Under the pieces are notes generated by a model. The model saw nothing but the letters and a program-made list of their open reading frames with translations, did not search any database and had not been told where the DNA came from. Below, in pieces: positions 25,754 through 33,817 of a stretch of 64,000 nucleotides of DNA. The position numbers were made by a program, and so were the translations under genes. Numbering within the stretch: the first letter of the stretch is position 1; each line of letters starts with the position of its first letter. This stretch comes from Massilia agri (GTDB lineage Bacteria > Pseudomonadota > Gammaproteobacteria > Burkholderiales > Burkholderiaceae_D), in NCBI RefSeq assembly GCF_024753255.1, contig NZ_JANUHA010000006.1, forward strand, positions 1-64,000. The letters run 5' to 3'.

Positions 25754-26161
25754 CTAGGCGGGCGCCGTCCGCCGCAGCATCGGCAGGAAGCCGCCCGCGA
25801 CCAGGCGGGCGCCGTCGAAGATCATGGGGCCGTCGCCGAACTGCATGCGCGGGTCCGCCGTGACCTTGTCCATGCCGGCGTCGCGCGTGGCCTTGTCCGG
25901 CCATTCGACCCAGGACAGCACGACGGTCTCGTCTTCCTTGGCGCCGGCCGCGCCGATGAAGGTGGCGTAGGCGTCGCTGGCCTGGCGCGCATCCGCGCCG
26001 TGGTAGGTCGCGGCATCGGGGCCGCTCTCGTCCAGCCAGCATTCGGTGACGACGAGCGCGCCGTGGTCCTTCAGGACCTCCCAGGACACCCGGGCCAGCG
26101 CTTCGTACGCGGCCCGGTTGGCGCGCGGGACCGGCGCCAGGAAGCAATCGATGTACGCCAT
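25754..26161 (-). CDS. DUF1428 domain protein
   Basis: A 135-aa protein of the DUF1428 (YbaA-like, dimeric alpha-beta barrel) family. It shows YIDCFLAPVPRANRAAYEAL, FIGAAGAKEDETVVLSWVEW and MQFGDGPMIFDGARLVAGGF, each a family block. The function is unknown. The GGGAGA ribosome site precedes the ATG. It lies 29 bp downstream of the cytochrome gene stop and may be read with it. Confidence 0.9.
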   Translation of the reverse strand: MAYIDCFLAPVPRANRAAYEALARVSWEVLKDHGALVVTECWLDESGPDAATYHGADARQASDAYATFIGAAGAKEDETVVLSWVEWPDKATRDAGMDKVTADPRMQFGDGPMIFDGARLVAGGFLPMLRRTAPA

Positions 26162-26190
26162 GTCACTCTCCCTCGTAATGGGAAGCCGGC

Positions 26191-27456
26191 TCAGTCGAGC
26201 GGCACGCTGCGCCAGCGGTTGACTTCCGGGGTAGTAACCGGCGGCGCCGCATTGCCCCAGCTGGCGCGCACGTAGCTCAGCACGGCCGCGACCTGGGCGT
26301 CGTTCAGCTCGTGGCCGTAGGGCGGCATGCCGTAGGGGCGCGGATTGCCTGTCGTCCCGGGCGGAAAGCCGCCATTCAGGATCATGCGGATCGCGTTCAC
26401 GGCCGGTGTCAAGGTCACCGCGCGGTTGCCCGCGAGGGGCGGATAGGCTGGCGCCTTGCCCTTGCCGTCCGCGCCATGGCAGTCGACGCAGTGCGTGGTG
26501 TAGAGACGCCGCCCCTCGGCCAGCAGTTGCTCGCCCGCAGGCTCGAAATCCGCGGGTGGCGGCGCATCGACGCTCGGGAGCGACTTCAGGTAGGACGCCA
26601 TGGCGCCGACGTCGCTTTGCGTCAGGTGCTGCAGGCTGCGCGCCACCACCTCGGCCATCGGCCCGGTCGCGCTGCCGCGCGGCGATACGCCCGTGTGCAG
26701 CAGCGCCACGATGTGTTCCTGGTCCCAGTCTCCCAGTCCCGCTTCGCCGCTGGCGGTGAGCGAAGGCGCATACCAGCCGATGGTCGGAATCAGGCCGCCC
26801 GAAAGCGCGTCGCCGCTCGCGCCCAGGCGGTTGCGGGTGCTGTGGCACGCGCTGCAGTGCCCGAGGCCCTCGACCAGGTAGGCGCCGCGGTTCCACTCCG
26901 CGCTGCGCGCGCTCTGTGGCGCGAACACGGCCGGCTTGAAGTAGAGCAGGCGCCAGCCGGCGAGCAGGGCCTGCTGGTTGTAGGGGAAGTCGAGGTCGTG
27001 GGGCTGGTTCGGACGGCGCTGCGGCGCCAGGCTGCGGAAGAACGCGTACAGGGCGTCCGAGTCGGCGCGCGAGACCTTCGTGTAGTTCGTATAGGGGAAG
27101 GCGGGATAGAGCAGGCGGCCGTCGCGGGCGATGCCGTTGTGCAGGGCGTTCCAGAAGTCGTCGGCGCTCCAGCGGCCGATGCCGGTCTCCATGTCGGGCG
27201 TGAGATTCGGGCCATAGAGGCGGCCGAATGGCGTGTCGAGGGCGCGGCCGCCGGCATATTCGGGGCCACCGCGCACCGTGTGGCAGGCCACGCAGTTGCC
27301 GGCGCGCGCGAGATAGGCGCCGCGTGCGATGTTATCCGGCGTGGACGCCCAGGCGGCCGGTGAGCTGGCAGGGACATGTTCCGCACGCGGCCAGGCGATG
27401 GCGGCGGCGATGGCCGCGGCCGTGATAGCGGCAAACGCCAGGGTAAGCTTCTTCAT
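26191..27456 (-). CDS. Trihaem cytochrome c (alcohol dehydrogenase subunit-like)
   Basis: A 421-aa exported cytochrome with an N-terminal signal/anchor (about residues 4-22) and three CxxCH haem sites: CVACH (55-59), CSACH near 200 and CVDCH near 323. The order resembles the cytochrome subunit of membrane alcohol or gluconate dehydrogenases, which passes electrons to ubiquinol oxidase. No dehydrogenase subunit is adjacent; the nearest GMC oxidoreductase is over 20 kb away. Its start overlaps the upstream dihaem cytochrome by ATGA. Confidence 0.9.
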   Translation of the reverse strand: MKKLTLAFAAITAAAIAAAIAWPRAEHVPASSPAAWASTPDNIARGAYLARAGNCVACHTVRGGPEYAGGRALDTPFGRLYGPNLTPDMETGIGRWSADDFWNALHNGIARDGRLLYPAFPYTNYTKVSRADSDALYAFFRSLAPQRRPNQPHDLDFPYNQQALLAGWRLLYFKPAVFAPQSARSAEWNRGAYLVEGLGHCSACHSTRNRLGASGDALSGGLIPTIGWYAPSLTASGEAGLGDWDQEHIVALLHTGVSPRGSATGPMAEVVARSLQHLTQSDVGAMASYLKSLPSVDAPPPADFEPAGEQLLAEGRRLYTTHCVDCHGADGKGKAPAYPPLAGNRAVTLTPAVNAIRMILNGGFPPGTTGNPRPYGMPPYGHELNDAQVAAVLSYVRASWGNAAPPVTTPEVNRWRSVPLD

Positions 27457-28178
27457 GGCTGCTCCGGGACGCTGCCGCAGGTCAGGGGTAAGGGACGCGC
27501 GATCGACGTCGCCGCCACGGGCCTGGGGTCGGCCGGCACGGGCTGGCTGGCCAGGTAGCTGGAGACGGCGTTCACGTCTTCCAGCGAGAGCCTGGCCGTG
27601 ATCTCGGCCATGCAGTCGGGGGCATGGGCTCGGCGCGCCTTGTTGCGCCAGGCGCCGAACTGGGCGTTCACGTAGTCGCGCGGCAGGCCGACGAGGCCCG
27701 GGATCGCGGGCTCGACGCCGGTGAGCGTCGCGCCGTGACAGGCGACGCAGGCCGGGATCTTGCGCGCGCTGTCGCCATTGACGACCAGCTGCCGGCCGCG
27801 CTCCAGCGCGGCCGGCGCGAGGCCCTCCGCCTGGGCCGCGTGCGCCGGCGGCGGCTGGGCGGCGAAGTGGCCAGCGATCTCGCGCAGGTAGGCGTCGGGA
27901 AGGTGCTCGACCAGGTAGGTCATCAGGGGATACTGGCGCCGGCCTTCGCGGAAGTTCCGCAGCTGGTTGTAGAGGTAGCCGGCCGGTTTGCCGCTGATGC
28001 GCGGGAAGTAGCTGTCGTTGACGGGGTTGCCGCGCGCATCGACCCGGGCATGGCAGGAGGTGCAGGCCAGCAGGCGCTGGGCCAGGGTGTCGGGAACCGT
28101 GGGCGCGGGCAGCACCTGCGCCTGGACGGCGCCGGCGGCCAGGAGCAGCGCGAAGGCGAACATGCGGGGATGTGGCAT
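27453..28178 (-). CDS. Dihaem periplasmic cytochrome c
   Basis: A 241-aa exported cytochrome c. A signal peptide (MPHPRMFAFALLLAAGAVQA) is followed by two class-I haem sites, CTSCH and CVACH, in two similar halves (c4-like layout). The GYLYNQLRNF and YVNAQFGAWRN segments are seen in this c4-type family. I chose the ATG at 28178, which opens the signal peptide; an earlier in-frame start at 28268 lies near the inverted repeat. It is coupled to the trihaem cytochrome downstream. Confidence 0.9.
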   Translation of the reverse strand: MPHPRMFAFALLLAAGAVQAQVLPAPTVPDTLAQRLLACTSCHARVDARGNPVNDSYFPRISGKPAGYLYNQLRNFREGRRQYPLMTYLVEHLPDAYLREIAGHFAAQPPPAHAAQAEGLAPAALERGRQLVVNGDSARKIPACVACHGATLTGVEPAIPGLVGLPRDYVNAQFGAWRNKARRAHAPDCMAEITARLSLEDVNAVSSYLASQPVPADPRPVAATSIARPLPLTCGSVPEQP

Positions 28179-28249
28179 CGAACGACCCGATAGTGGCGAT
28201 GCCTGGATGATAACGCGGATGCGGCTGCTAGTCTTGCTGCGGTGCACTG

Positions 28250-28374
28250 GTAGGGTGGTCCGGGCCACGAAAGGCGGGTCCTCCCGACCGCGCGTTCAAA
28301 TACACGATGCTAATTAGCGCATCGTCCATTCTCAGGCTTGTTGAACGCGCGGTCGGCAGAGCCGACCACCCTAC
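28250..28374. repeat. Inverted repeat copy B (GTAGGGTGG ... CCACCCTAC), 125 bp
   Basis: The outer arms GTAGGGTGGTC and GACCACCCTAC bound the element. An inner pair, CCGACCGCGCGTTCAA (28285-28300) and TTGAACGCGCGGTCGG (near 28340-28355), and a central CGATGC/GCATCG pair make a nested hairpin. It shares the outer and inner motifs with the copy at 52238-52420 and the outer one with 16188-16218. It sits between a cytochrome start and an exonuclease stop. Confidence 0.75.
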
Positions 28375-28387
28375 AATGATCCCTAGA

Positions 28388-29050
28388 TTACGACGCCTTG
28401 CGCGGCGGCAGCGGCGTCTTGTCCTCGACCGGCGGATGCGCGCGCCAGTGGCGGTACAGGCGCAGCGAGACGTGGGCGTCGTCGGCCGCGTACAGCACCT
28501 GCTTCTCGCTCAGCTGCGGCATGGCCCAGTTGGTGGTGGTGATGCGGCGCGACTTCTGCAGGTGCTGTCCGAAGAAGCGGGCGACGGCGGTCTTGGCGCC
28601 GAGGGTATTGCGCTCGCCGCGGCGGCGCAGGGCCGTGGCCAGGTCGAGCACGTTGCGCGTCTCGATGCCGAGCTTGGCGCGCAGGCGCTTGAGGTCGTCG
28701 CCGAGGCCGAAGCCGACCTTCAGGATGGCATCCGACTCGAGCACGGGTTTCAGCACGTCGAGCAGATGCGGCGCCTCGGTGGCGATGCCGGCCTTGGCGC
28801 CGATCTGGAACAGGTAGGCGTGCTCGTCGGTCGCGAGCTGCACCAGGTGCGGCCCGGTCGAGACTTCGCCCTTCATGAAGGTGGGCTTGGATTCGGTGTC
28901 GAAGCCGATCACGTCGGCCTGCGACAGCGCCTCCAGGGCCCGGGCGGCGTCCTGCGGCGTGCGCACGATGCGCACGTCGGCCAGCGCCAGGCCGGGGTAG
29001 GGGGGCAGGCCGTCGTCCGGCTCGCCCCCCAGCGGCTCCGCTACGCTCAC
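28388..29050 (-). CDS. DEDDy 3'-5' exonuclease (RNase D-like)
   Basis: A 220-aa exonuclease of the RNase D / PolA-exonuclease fold. The four acidic positions are visible: DxE in VIGFDTESKPTF, the Asp in KVGFGLGDDLKRL, and the final Tyr/Asp pair in YAADDAH. HRDC domains of full RNase D are absent, so it is a minimal single-domain enzyme. The start is uncertain. I place it at the GTG at 29050, which overlaps the ProQ stop (GTGA), implying coupling; no strong ribosome site is seen. It probably trims RNA ends or DNA. Confidence 0.82.
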   Translation of the reverse strand: MSVAEPLGGEPDDGLPPYPGLALADVRIVRTPQDAARALEALSQADVIGFDTESKPTFMKGEVSTGPHLVQLATDEHAYLFQIGAKAGIATEAPHLLDVLKPVLESDAILKVGFGLGDDLKRLRAKLGIETRNVLDLATALRRRGERNTLGAKTAVARFFGQHLQKSRRITTTNWAMPQLSEKQVLYAADDAHVSLRLYRHWRAHPPVEDKTPLPPRKAS

Positions 29051-29565
29051 TGGCGCGAGAACTTGTTGGCGAGGGCCTGCAGCTTTTCCTGGCGCTGGCG
29101 GGCCGCTTCCTCGGCCGCGGCGGCGTCGCGCTCGGCCTTCTTGCGCTCGGCTTCTTTCTTGAAGCGCTGCTGCAGCTGTTCCTTGGCGTGCTGGCGGTGG
29201 GTGTCGGTCACTTCGGCGCCCGGGGCGCCGTCGAGGTCGAAGCGCACCTTGGCCTTTTCCATGGCGCGCAGGTAGCGCATCGAGCCCGTGTGGATGCCGA
29301 GCGCGGCGCGCATGGTCTTGCGGTCCAGGCCGGGCATGCGTGCCAGCAGCTGCTTGTCGATGCCGATCGCCAGCGGCAGGCAGTCGCGGAAGGCCGGGAA
29401 CTCCTGCTGCAGCTGCTTGAGCAGCGCGCGCGCCGACATGGCCGGAGCTGCCGCGGTGGCAGCGGGTGCGGCGGCCGGGGCCTGTGGCGTGTCGGGAGTT
29501 TCGGGAGTGGCAGCAGCGTTGGTGTCGGCCGGCTGGGCAGCGGAAATGGTATTCATTGACTTCAT
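29047..29565 (-). CDS. ProQ/FinO family RNA chaperone
   Basis: A 172-aa RNA-binding protein. An Ala/Pro/Thr-rich flexible N-terminus (about 1-42) is followed by the FinO/ProQ domain (about 43-120), with FPAFRDCLPLAIGIDKQL and MRAALGIHTGSMRYLRAM, then a charged helical tail. Such proteins bind structured 3' ends of mRNAs and sRNAs. There is an ATG at 29565 and another three codons later; neither has a clear ribosome site. The overlap with the downstream exonuclease gene suggests joint action in RNA turnover (inference). Confidence 0.88.
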   Translation of the reverse strand: MKSMNTISAAQPADTNAAATPETPDTPQAPAAAPAATAAAPAMSARALLKQLQQEFPAFRDCLPLAIGIDKQLLARMPGLDRKTMRAALGIHTGSMRYLRAMEKAKVRFDLDGAPGAEVTDTHRQHAKEQLQQRFKKEAERKKAERDAAAAEEAARQRQEKLQALANKFSRQ

Positions 29566-29883
29566 TATAAGAACGGGAATGCGAAGGATAGCACGGCGCC
29601 CGTACGCGAGTGCGGGGCGTATTGTACTTGTTCCAATAAAAATGAGGAGCGAGGAGCCGCCTGCGATGCGCGTGCACCCACGAAATCGTGTATGATCCGC
29701 CCCTTGCCTTGCGCTCGGCTTGTGCCGTCGCAATCGTGACGACCCATCGGGAAGCCGGAAACGGTCACATCGCCGTCATATTCAGTCTGGTGATATCCCT
29801 TATCGGATATTTCAATTATCACCAAAACTTGCAATGCGGCATAATATCGCCTTTCCTGTTGTTCTTCCCTGAACACTAGATGC

Positions 29884-29912
29884 AAGCCCGTTTCAGCCGA
29901 CGGGCTTTTTTT
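29884..29912 (+). terminator. Rho-independent terminator in the rpoD leader
   Basis: The stem AAGCCCGT (29884-29891) / ACGGGCTT (29900-29907), perfect, is followed by seven Ts. It faces rpoD and lies 220 nt before its start, with no certain gene in front of it. It either attenuates rpoD or ends a short RNA. Confidence 0.75.
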
Positions 29913-29921
29913 CGTTCCGAC

Positions 29922-30035
29922 ATGCACAACCTGACTTTGACCGCCAGCCCTTCCCAGACCATGCGCCGCCCCTGTTCCCCGATGCGCGGCCGCAGGGAAA
30001 AGCTGCTTGAAGTCCGCCTGTCCGCCCTCAGCTAG
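29922..30035 (+). CDS. Possible 37-aa leader ORF upstream of rpoD
   Basis: An ATG-to-TAG ORF of 37 codons sits just after the terminator, with mostly G or C at third positions as in neighbouring genes. The product is basic ([13 protein letters not shown]) with no signal or known motif. I see no strong ribosome site, so it may be chance. A stable hairpin lies between it and rpoD, which would allow translational control if it is translated. Confidence 0.25.
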   Translation: MHNLTLTASPSQTMRRPCSPMRGRREKLLEVRLSALS

Positions 30036-30133
30036 GGCCACTTCCGCTTCCCGAACCCGGACCCGTACGCGGGTCCCGCTGGATTATTGACTTCGCAGGC
30101 GCGCCATCCGCCTCGACTGGAGAGAGTTTTACT

Positions 30134-32821
30134 ATGAAAAACACCGCCAAGACACTGACACTGACCGCCAAGAAAGCCCCAAGCAAGGCAACGGCCCAGC
30201 TGGCAGTGCCGAAAACCGCGACCTCCTACTTCCTCGAAACGGAAGCGGCGGCCAAAGTGACGGTGGTGAAGACCCGTTCGCGCCTGGCCTCGGCCAAGGC
30301 CGCGCTGGACGCCGGGCAGTCGCCGGCCGACGTGGACGTCGCCGCGAACGAAGCGGTGCTGGACACGCCGGCCGTGGCCGAGCCTGTCGAAGCGCCGGCC
30401 GTGGAAGCGCCGCTCGCCGCCGCGCCGGCCGTCGAAGCCGAGCCTGCCGCTTTCGAGGACTATACCGCCGCCGTGCCGAACGCCGCCGCGACCGTCGTCG
30501 TGAAGAAGCGCGGTTCGAAGCTGGCCGCCCTGAAAGCCGCCGCTGCCGAAGCCCCGCAAGTGGAAGCCACGGTCGCACCGGCTCCGGTTGCCGCCGCTGA
30601 AGAGACCCCGGCCGCGCCGAAGGCCGTGCGCACCCGCACCCGCCGCACCGATGCGAATGCCGCAGTTGGCAATCCTTCGGCGCCGGCAGCAGCGCCGACC
30701 GCCGTGGGCGCCGTCAGCGCCACCACCGATGCCGCCGCCCTGGCCGCGATCGACACCTCGGGCTACCTGCTGCCGCAGGTGAAGGTCCCGGGCCGCCGCG
30801 GCCGCAAGCCGAGCGAATTCGTGCCGGAAAACGACGAGGTCGCGGCGCTGAACGCGGTCGAGCGCGCCGAAATGAAGGCGGCCTCGAAGCTGCGCGAGCG
30901 CAAGGCCAAGGGCCTGGCCGGCATGATGGGCGGCGAGAACGGCTTCTCGGAAGCGGAACTGGAAAAGCGCCGCCAGCAGATCAAGAACCTGATCAATATG
31001 GGCAAGGAGCGCGGCTACCTGACCCACGCCGAGATCAACGACCAGCTGCCGGAAAACATCATCGATCCGGAAGCGATCGAAGGCATCATCGCGACCTTCA
31101 ACGACATGGGCATCGCCGTCTACGAGCGCGCCCCGGAAGCGGAAATGATGCTGCTGTCCGATAACGTGCCGACCGCCACCACCGAAGACGAAGTGGAAGC
31201 GGCCGCCGCCACCGCGTTGTCGACCGTGGACTCGGACTTCGGCCGCACCACCGACCCGGTCCGCATGTACATGCGTGAAATGGGCGCGGTGTCCTTGCTC
31301 ACCCGCGAAGGCGAGATCGAGATCGCCAAGCGCATCGAAGAGGGCCTGAAGGACATGGTGCAGGCGATCTCGGCCTGCCCGACCACGATCTCGGAAATCA
31401 TCGCCCTGTCGCACAAGATCGCCAGCGACGAGATGAAGATCGACGACGTGGTGGACGGTTTCGTCGACCTGAACGAATCGGCGCCGGCGCCAAGCGCGTC
31501 GACCGCGTCGTCCTCGGATGAGGACGAGGAGGAAGAGGAAGTCGAGGAAGAGGAAGAAGACGGCGCCGTCGGCGGCGGCGCGGCCGGCTACTCGACCGAA
31601 CAGCTGGCCCAGCTGCGCAAGAGCGCGCTGGAGAAGTTCGCCCTGATCGAGCAGCAGTTCGACCGCATGGGCCACGCCTTCAAGACCCAGGGCTACGGTT
31701 CGGACGAGTACGAGGCGGCGCAAGCCATCATCTCGAACGAGCTGCTGGGCATCCGCTTCACCGCCAAGATCGTGGAAAAGCTGTGCGACACCCTGCGCGG
31801 CCAGATGGACGAAGTGCGTTCGATCGAGCGCGCCGTGCTGGACATCTGCGTGAACCGCTGCGGCATGCCGCGCGCCCACTTCATCAAGGTCTTCCCAGGC
31901 AACGAGACCGACCTTGCGTGGGGCGACCGCGAAGTCGACTGCGCCTACCCGTACAGCGCGGTGCTGGGCCGGAATCTGCCGGCAATTAAAGAGCTGCAGC
32001 AGCGCATGATCGACCTGCAGGCGCGCGTGGCGCTGCCGCTGGCCGACCTGCGCCGCATCAACAAGCAGATGGCGGCGGGCGAGAAGCGCGCCCGCCAGGC
32101 CAAGCGCGAAATGACCGTCGCCAACCTGCGCCTGGTGATCTCGATCGCGAAGAAGTACATCAATCGCGGCCTGCAGTTCCTCGACCTGATCCAGGAAGGC
32201 AATATCGGCCTGCTGAAGGCGGTGGACAAGTTCGAGTACCGTCGTGGTTATAAATTCTCGACCTACGCGACCTGGTGGATCCGCCAGGCCATCACCCGCT
32301 CGATCGCGGACATGGCCCGTACCATCCGCGTGCCGGTGCACATGATCGAGACCATCAACAAGATGAACCGCATCTCGCGCCAGATCATGCAGGAAACCGG
32401 CAGCGAGCCGGACCTGCCGACCCTGGCGGCCAAGATGGAAATGCCGGAGAACAAGGTTCGCGAGATCATGAAGATCGCGAAAGAGCCGATTTCGATGGAA
32501 ACCCCGATGGGCGAGGACGGCGATTCGCAGCTGGGCGACTTCATCGAGGACAACACCACGCTGGCGCCGCTGGACGCCGCGCTGCACGCCTCGATGCGCA
32601 ATGTGATCAAGGAAGTGCTGGACTCGCTGACCCCGCGCGAAGCCAAGGTCCTGCGCATGCGCTACGGCGTCGAGATGTCGAACGACCACACGCTGGAAGA
32701 GGTCGGCAAGCAGTTCGACGTGACCCGCGAGCGTATCCGCCAGATCGAAGCCAAGGCGATGAGCAAGCTGCGCCAGCCTTCGCGTTCGGACAAGCTCAAG
32801 ACCTTCCTGCACAACCAGTAA
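30134..32821 (+). CDS. rpoD: RNA polymerase primary sigma factor RpoD (sigma-70)
   Basis: An 895-aa primary sigma factor; E. coli has 613. The first about 275 residues are an Ala/Pro/Val-rich extension with scattered basic repeats ([38 protein letters not shown]). Region 1.1 starts near 277, region 1.2 is [13 protein letters not shown] (about 374-386), an acidic linker lies at about 461-475, and the non-conserved region continues to about 650. Regions 2-4 are intact: [14 protein letters not shown], then the region 3 MNRISRQIM, then [24 protein letters not shown] precedes the ATG. dnaG and rpsU, the usual neighbours, are absent here. Confidence 0.97.
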   Translation: MKNTAKTLTLTAKKAPSKATAQLAVPKTATSYFLETEAAAKVTVVKTRSRLASAKAALDAGQSPADVDVAANEAVLDTPAVAEPVEAPAVEAPLAAAPAVEAEPAAFEDYTAAVPNAAATVVVKKRGSKLAALKAAAAEAPQVEATVAPAPVAAAEETPAAPKAVRTRTRRTDANAAVGNPSAPAAAPTAVGAVSATTDAAALAAIDTSGYLLPQVKVPGRRGRKPSEFVPENDEVAALNAVERAEMKAASKLRERKAKGLAGMMGGENGFSEAELEKRRQQIKNLINMGKERGYLTHAEINDQLPENIIDPEAIEGIIATFNDMGIAVYERAPEAEMMLLSDNVPTATTEDEVEAAAATALSTVDSDFGRTTDPVRMYMREMGAVSLLTREGEIEIAKRIEEGLKDMVQAISACPTTISEIIALSHKIASDEMKIDDVVDGFVDLNESAPAPSASTASSSDEDEEEEEVEEEEEDGAVGGGAAGYSTEQLAQLRKSALEKFALIEQQFDRMGHAFKTQGYGSDEYEAAQAIISNELLGIRFTAKIVEKLCDTLRGQMDEVRSIERAVLDICVNRCGMPRAHFIKVFPGNETDLAWGDREVDCAYPYSAVLGRNLPAIKELQQRMIDLQARVALPLADLRRINKQMAAGEKRARQAKREMTVANLRLVISIAKKYINRGLQFLDLIQEGNIGLLKAVDKFEYRRGYKFSTYATWWIRQAITRSIADMARTIRVPVHMIETINKMNRISRQIMQETGSEPDLPTLAAKMEMPENKVREIMKIAKEPISMETPMGEDGDSQLGDFIEDNTTLAPLDAALHASMRNVIKEVLDSLTPREAKVLRMRYGVEMSNDHTLEEVGKQFDVTRERIRQIEAKAMSKLRQPSRSDKLKTFLHNQ

Positions 32822-32840
32822 TGCTGGTGCGCTGACCGAA

Positions 32841-32869
32841 AACGCCGCCCCATCCCGGGCGGCGTTTTT
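32841..32869 (+). terminator. Terminator after rpoD
   Basis: Perfect 10-bp stem AACGCCGCCC / GGGCGGCGTT with a 6-nt loop and a run of five Ts (32865-32869), starting 19 nt after the rpoD stop. Confidence 0.9.
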
Positions 32870-32932
32870 GCGTGTGCGTCTTGCGCAGCCCGTTTCGGCT
32901 ATTGTCGAGATCATCGTCAACAGATCTTTGCC

Positions 32933-33703
32933 ATGAAACTCCTTGCCATCGCCGCCTGCGCCTTGTTCGCTTCCATCGCCCACGCCCAGGACGAACTCGC
33001 GAGCGACCGTCCCGACCTCGTCGAATCGAGCCAGGTCGTAGGCAAGGGGCGGGTCCAACTGGAAACCGGCCTGCTGCTCGAGCGCGACCGCAGCGGGGAA
33101 GGGCGCGAACGCACCCTGTCGATGCCGACCCTGCTGCGGTTTGGGGTGAGCGAGAACCTCGAGCTGCGCATCGAAACGGATGGCCGCAGCATCCGCCATG
33201 AGACCGAAGACGGGCGCCGCAGCACGCAAGCCGGCTACGCCGACACCGCGCTCGGATTCAGCTGGCATGCTTGGGACGCGGCGGGAAGCCTGCCTTCGGT
33301 GGCGGTGCTGGTGGCGGCGGAACTCGACAGCGGCTCGCGCGCCTTCCGTGGCCAGGGCCTGCGTCCCAGCCTGCGCGTGGCGGCCGAATGGGATCTGCCG
33401 GACGAGATGTCGCTCGGCATGATGCCCGGCATCGGCGTGGAACGCGACGAGGACGGCCGCTATCGCTACGGCATCCTGGGGGCGGTCATCGAAAAGCCGC
33501 TCGGCGAGCGCCTGCGTGGCTTTGCCGAACTGGCCCTGCCGCAGATCGCGCGCAGCCGGCATGGCGGCACGCAAGCCACCTTCGACATCGGCGCGGCATA
33601 CCTGCTGTCGAAGGACGTCCAGCTCGACGCCATGTTCTCGCGCGGCCTGAACAGCCGTACGCCGGATGTCGCCTTCACCTTCGGCATATCGCTCAGGCGC
33701 TGA
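32933..33703 (+). CDS. Outer-membrane transporter-like protein (MetA-pathway phenol family fold)
   Basis: A 256-aa exported protein with the signal peptide MKLLAIAACALFASIAHA, followed by a beta-barrel-like sequence of the family annotated as transporter or putative MetA-pathway phenol degradation protein (PF13557-type). The opening DELASDRPDLVESSQVVGKG and repeated amphipathic strands (LRIETDGRS, LGFSWHAWDA, DVAFTFGISL) support an outer-membrane location. The function is not established. It is probably monocistronic. Confidence 0.75.
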   Translation: MKLLAIAACALFASIAHAQDELASDRPDLVESSQVVGKGRVQLETGLLLERDRSGEGRERTLSMPTLLRFGVSENLELRIETDGRSIRHETEDGRRSTQAGYADTALGFSWHAWDAAGSLPSVAVLVAAELDSGSRAFRGQGLRPSLRVAAEWDLPDEMSLGMMPGIGVERDEDGRYRYGILGAVIEKPLGERLRGFAELALPQIARSRHGGTQATFDIGAAYLLSKDVQLDAMFSRGLNSRTPDVAFTFGISLRR

Positions 33704-33817
33704 GCGCGGCGCGCACGCAACGCTTTCTTGTCAGCTTGAACACGGTCGACGCCGAAATCGTTGACCTTGGACTTATGCGTGTCGCATGATGCCGTAAGGA
33801 AACTCTCATCGACTATC

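Larger units (their letters stand above)
29566..30133. other. 568-bp non-coding region and leader between proQ and rpoD
   Basis: This divergent gap must hold promoters for proQ (minus) and rpoD (plus). I see TATGAT at 29691-29696 without a good -35, a strong terminator at 29884-29912, a possible 37-codon ORF at 29922-30035, and a GGACCCG/CGGGTCC tetraloop hairpin near 30058-30076. A 63-codon ORF at 29688-29879 has no convincing ribosome site. The layout suggests a regulated leader or a small RNA ahead of rpoD. Confidence 0.5.

Noticed and set aside
29688..29879. 63-codon ORF in the proQ-rpoD gap
   Set aside because: It has no ribosome site and mixed third-position bases unlike its neighbours, and it probably overlaps the -10 region.
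30032..33574. Very long open frame on the minus strand opposite rpoD (about 1180 codons)
   Set aside because: It is the complement of a strongly conserved sigma factor. The translation is low-complexity His/Arg/Ala/Gly-rich with no domain, an effect of high GC codon use.
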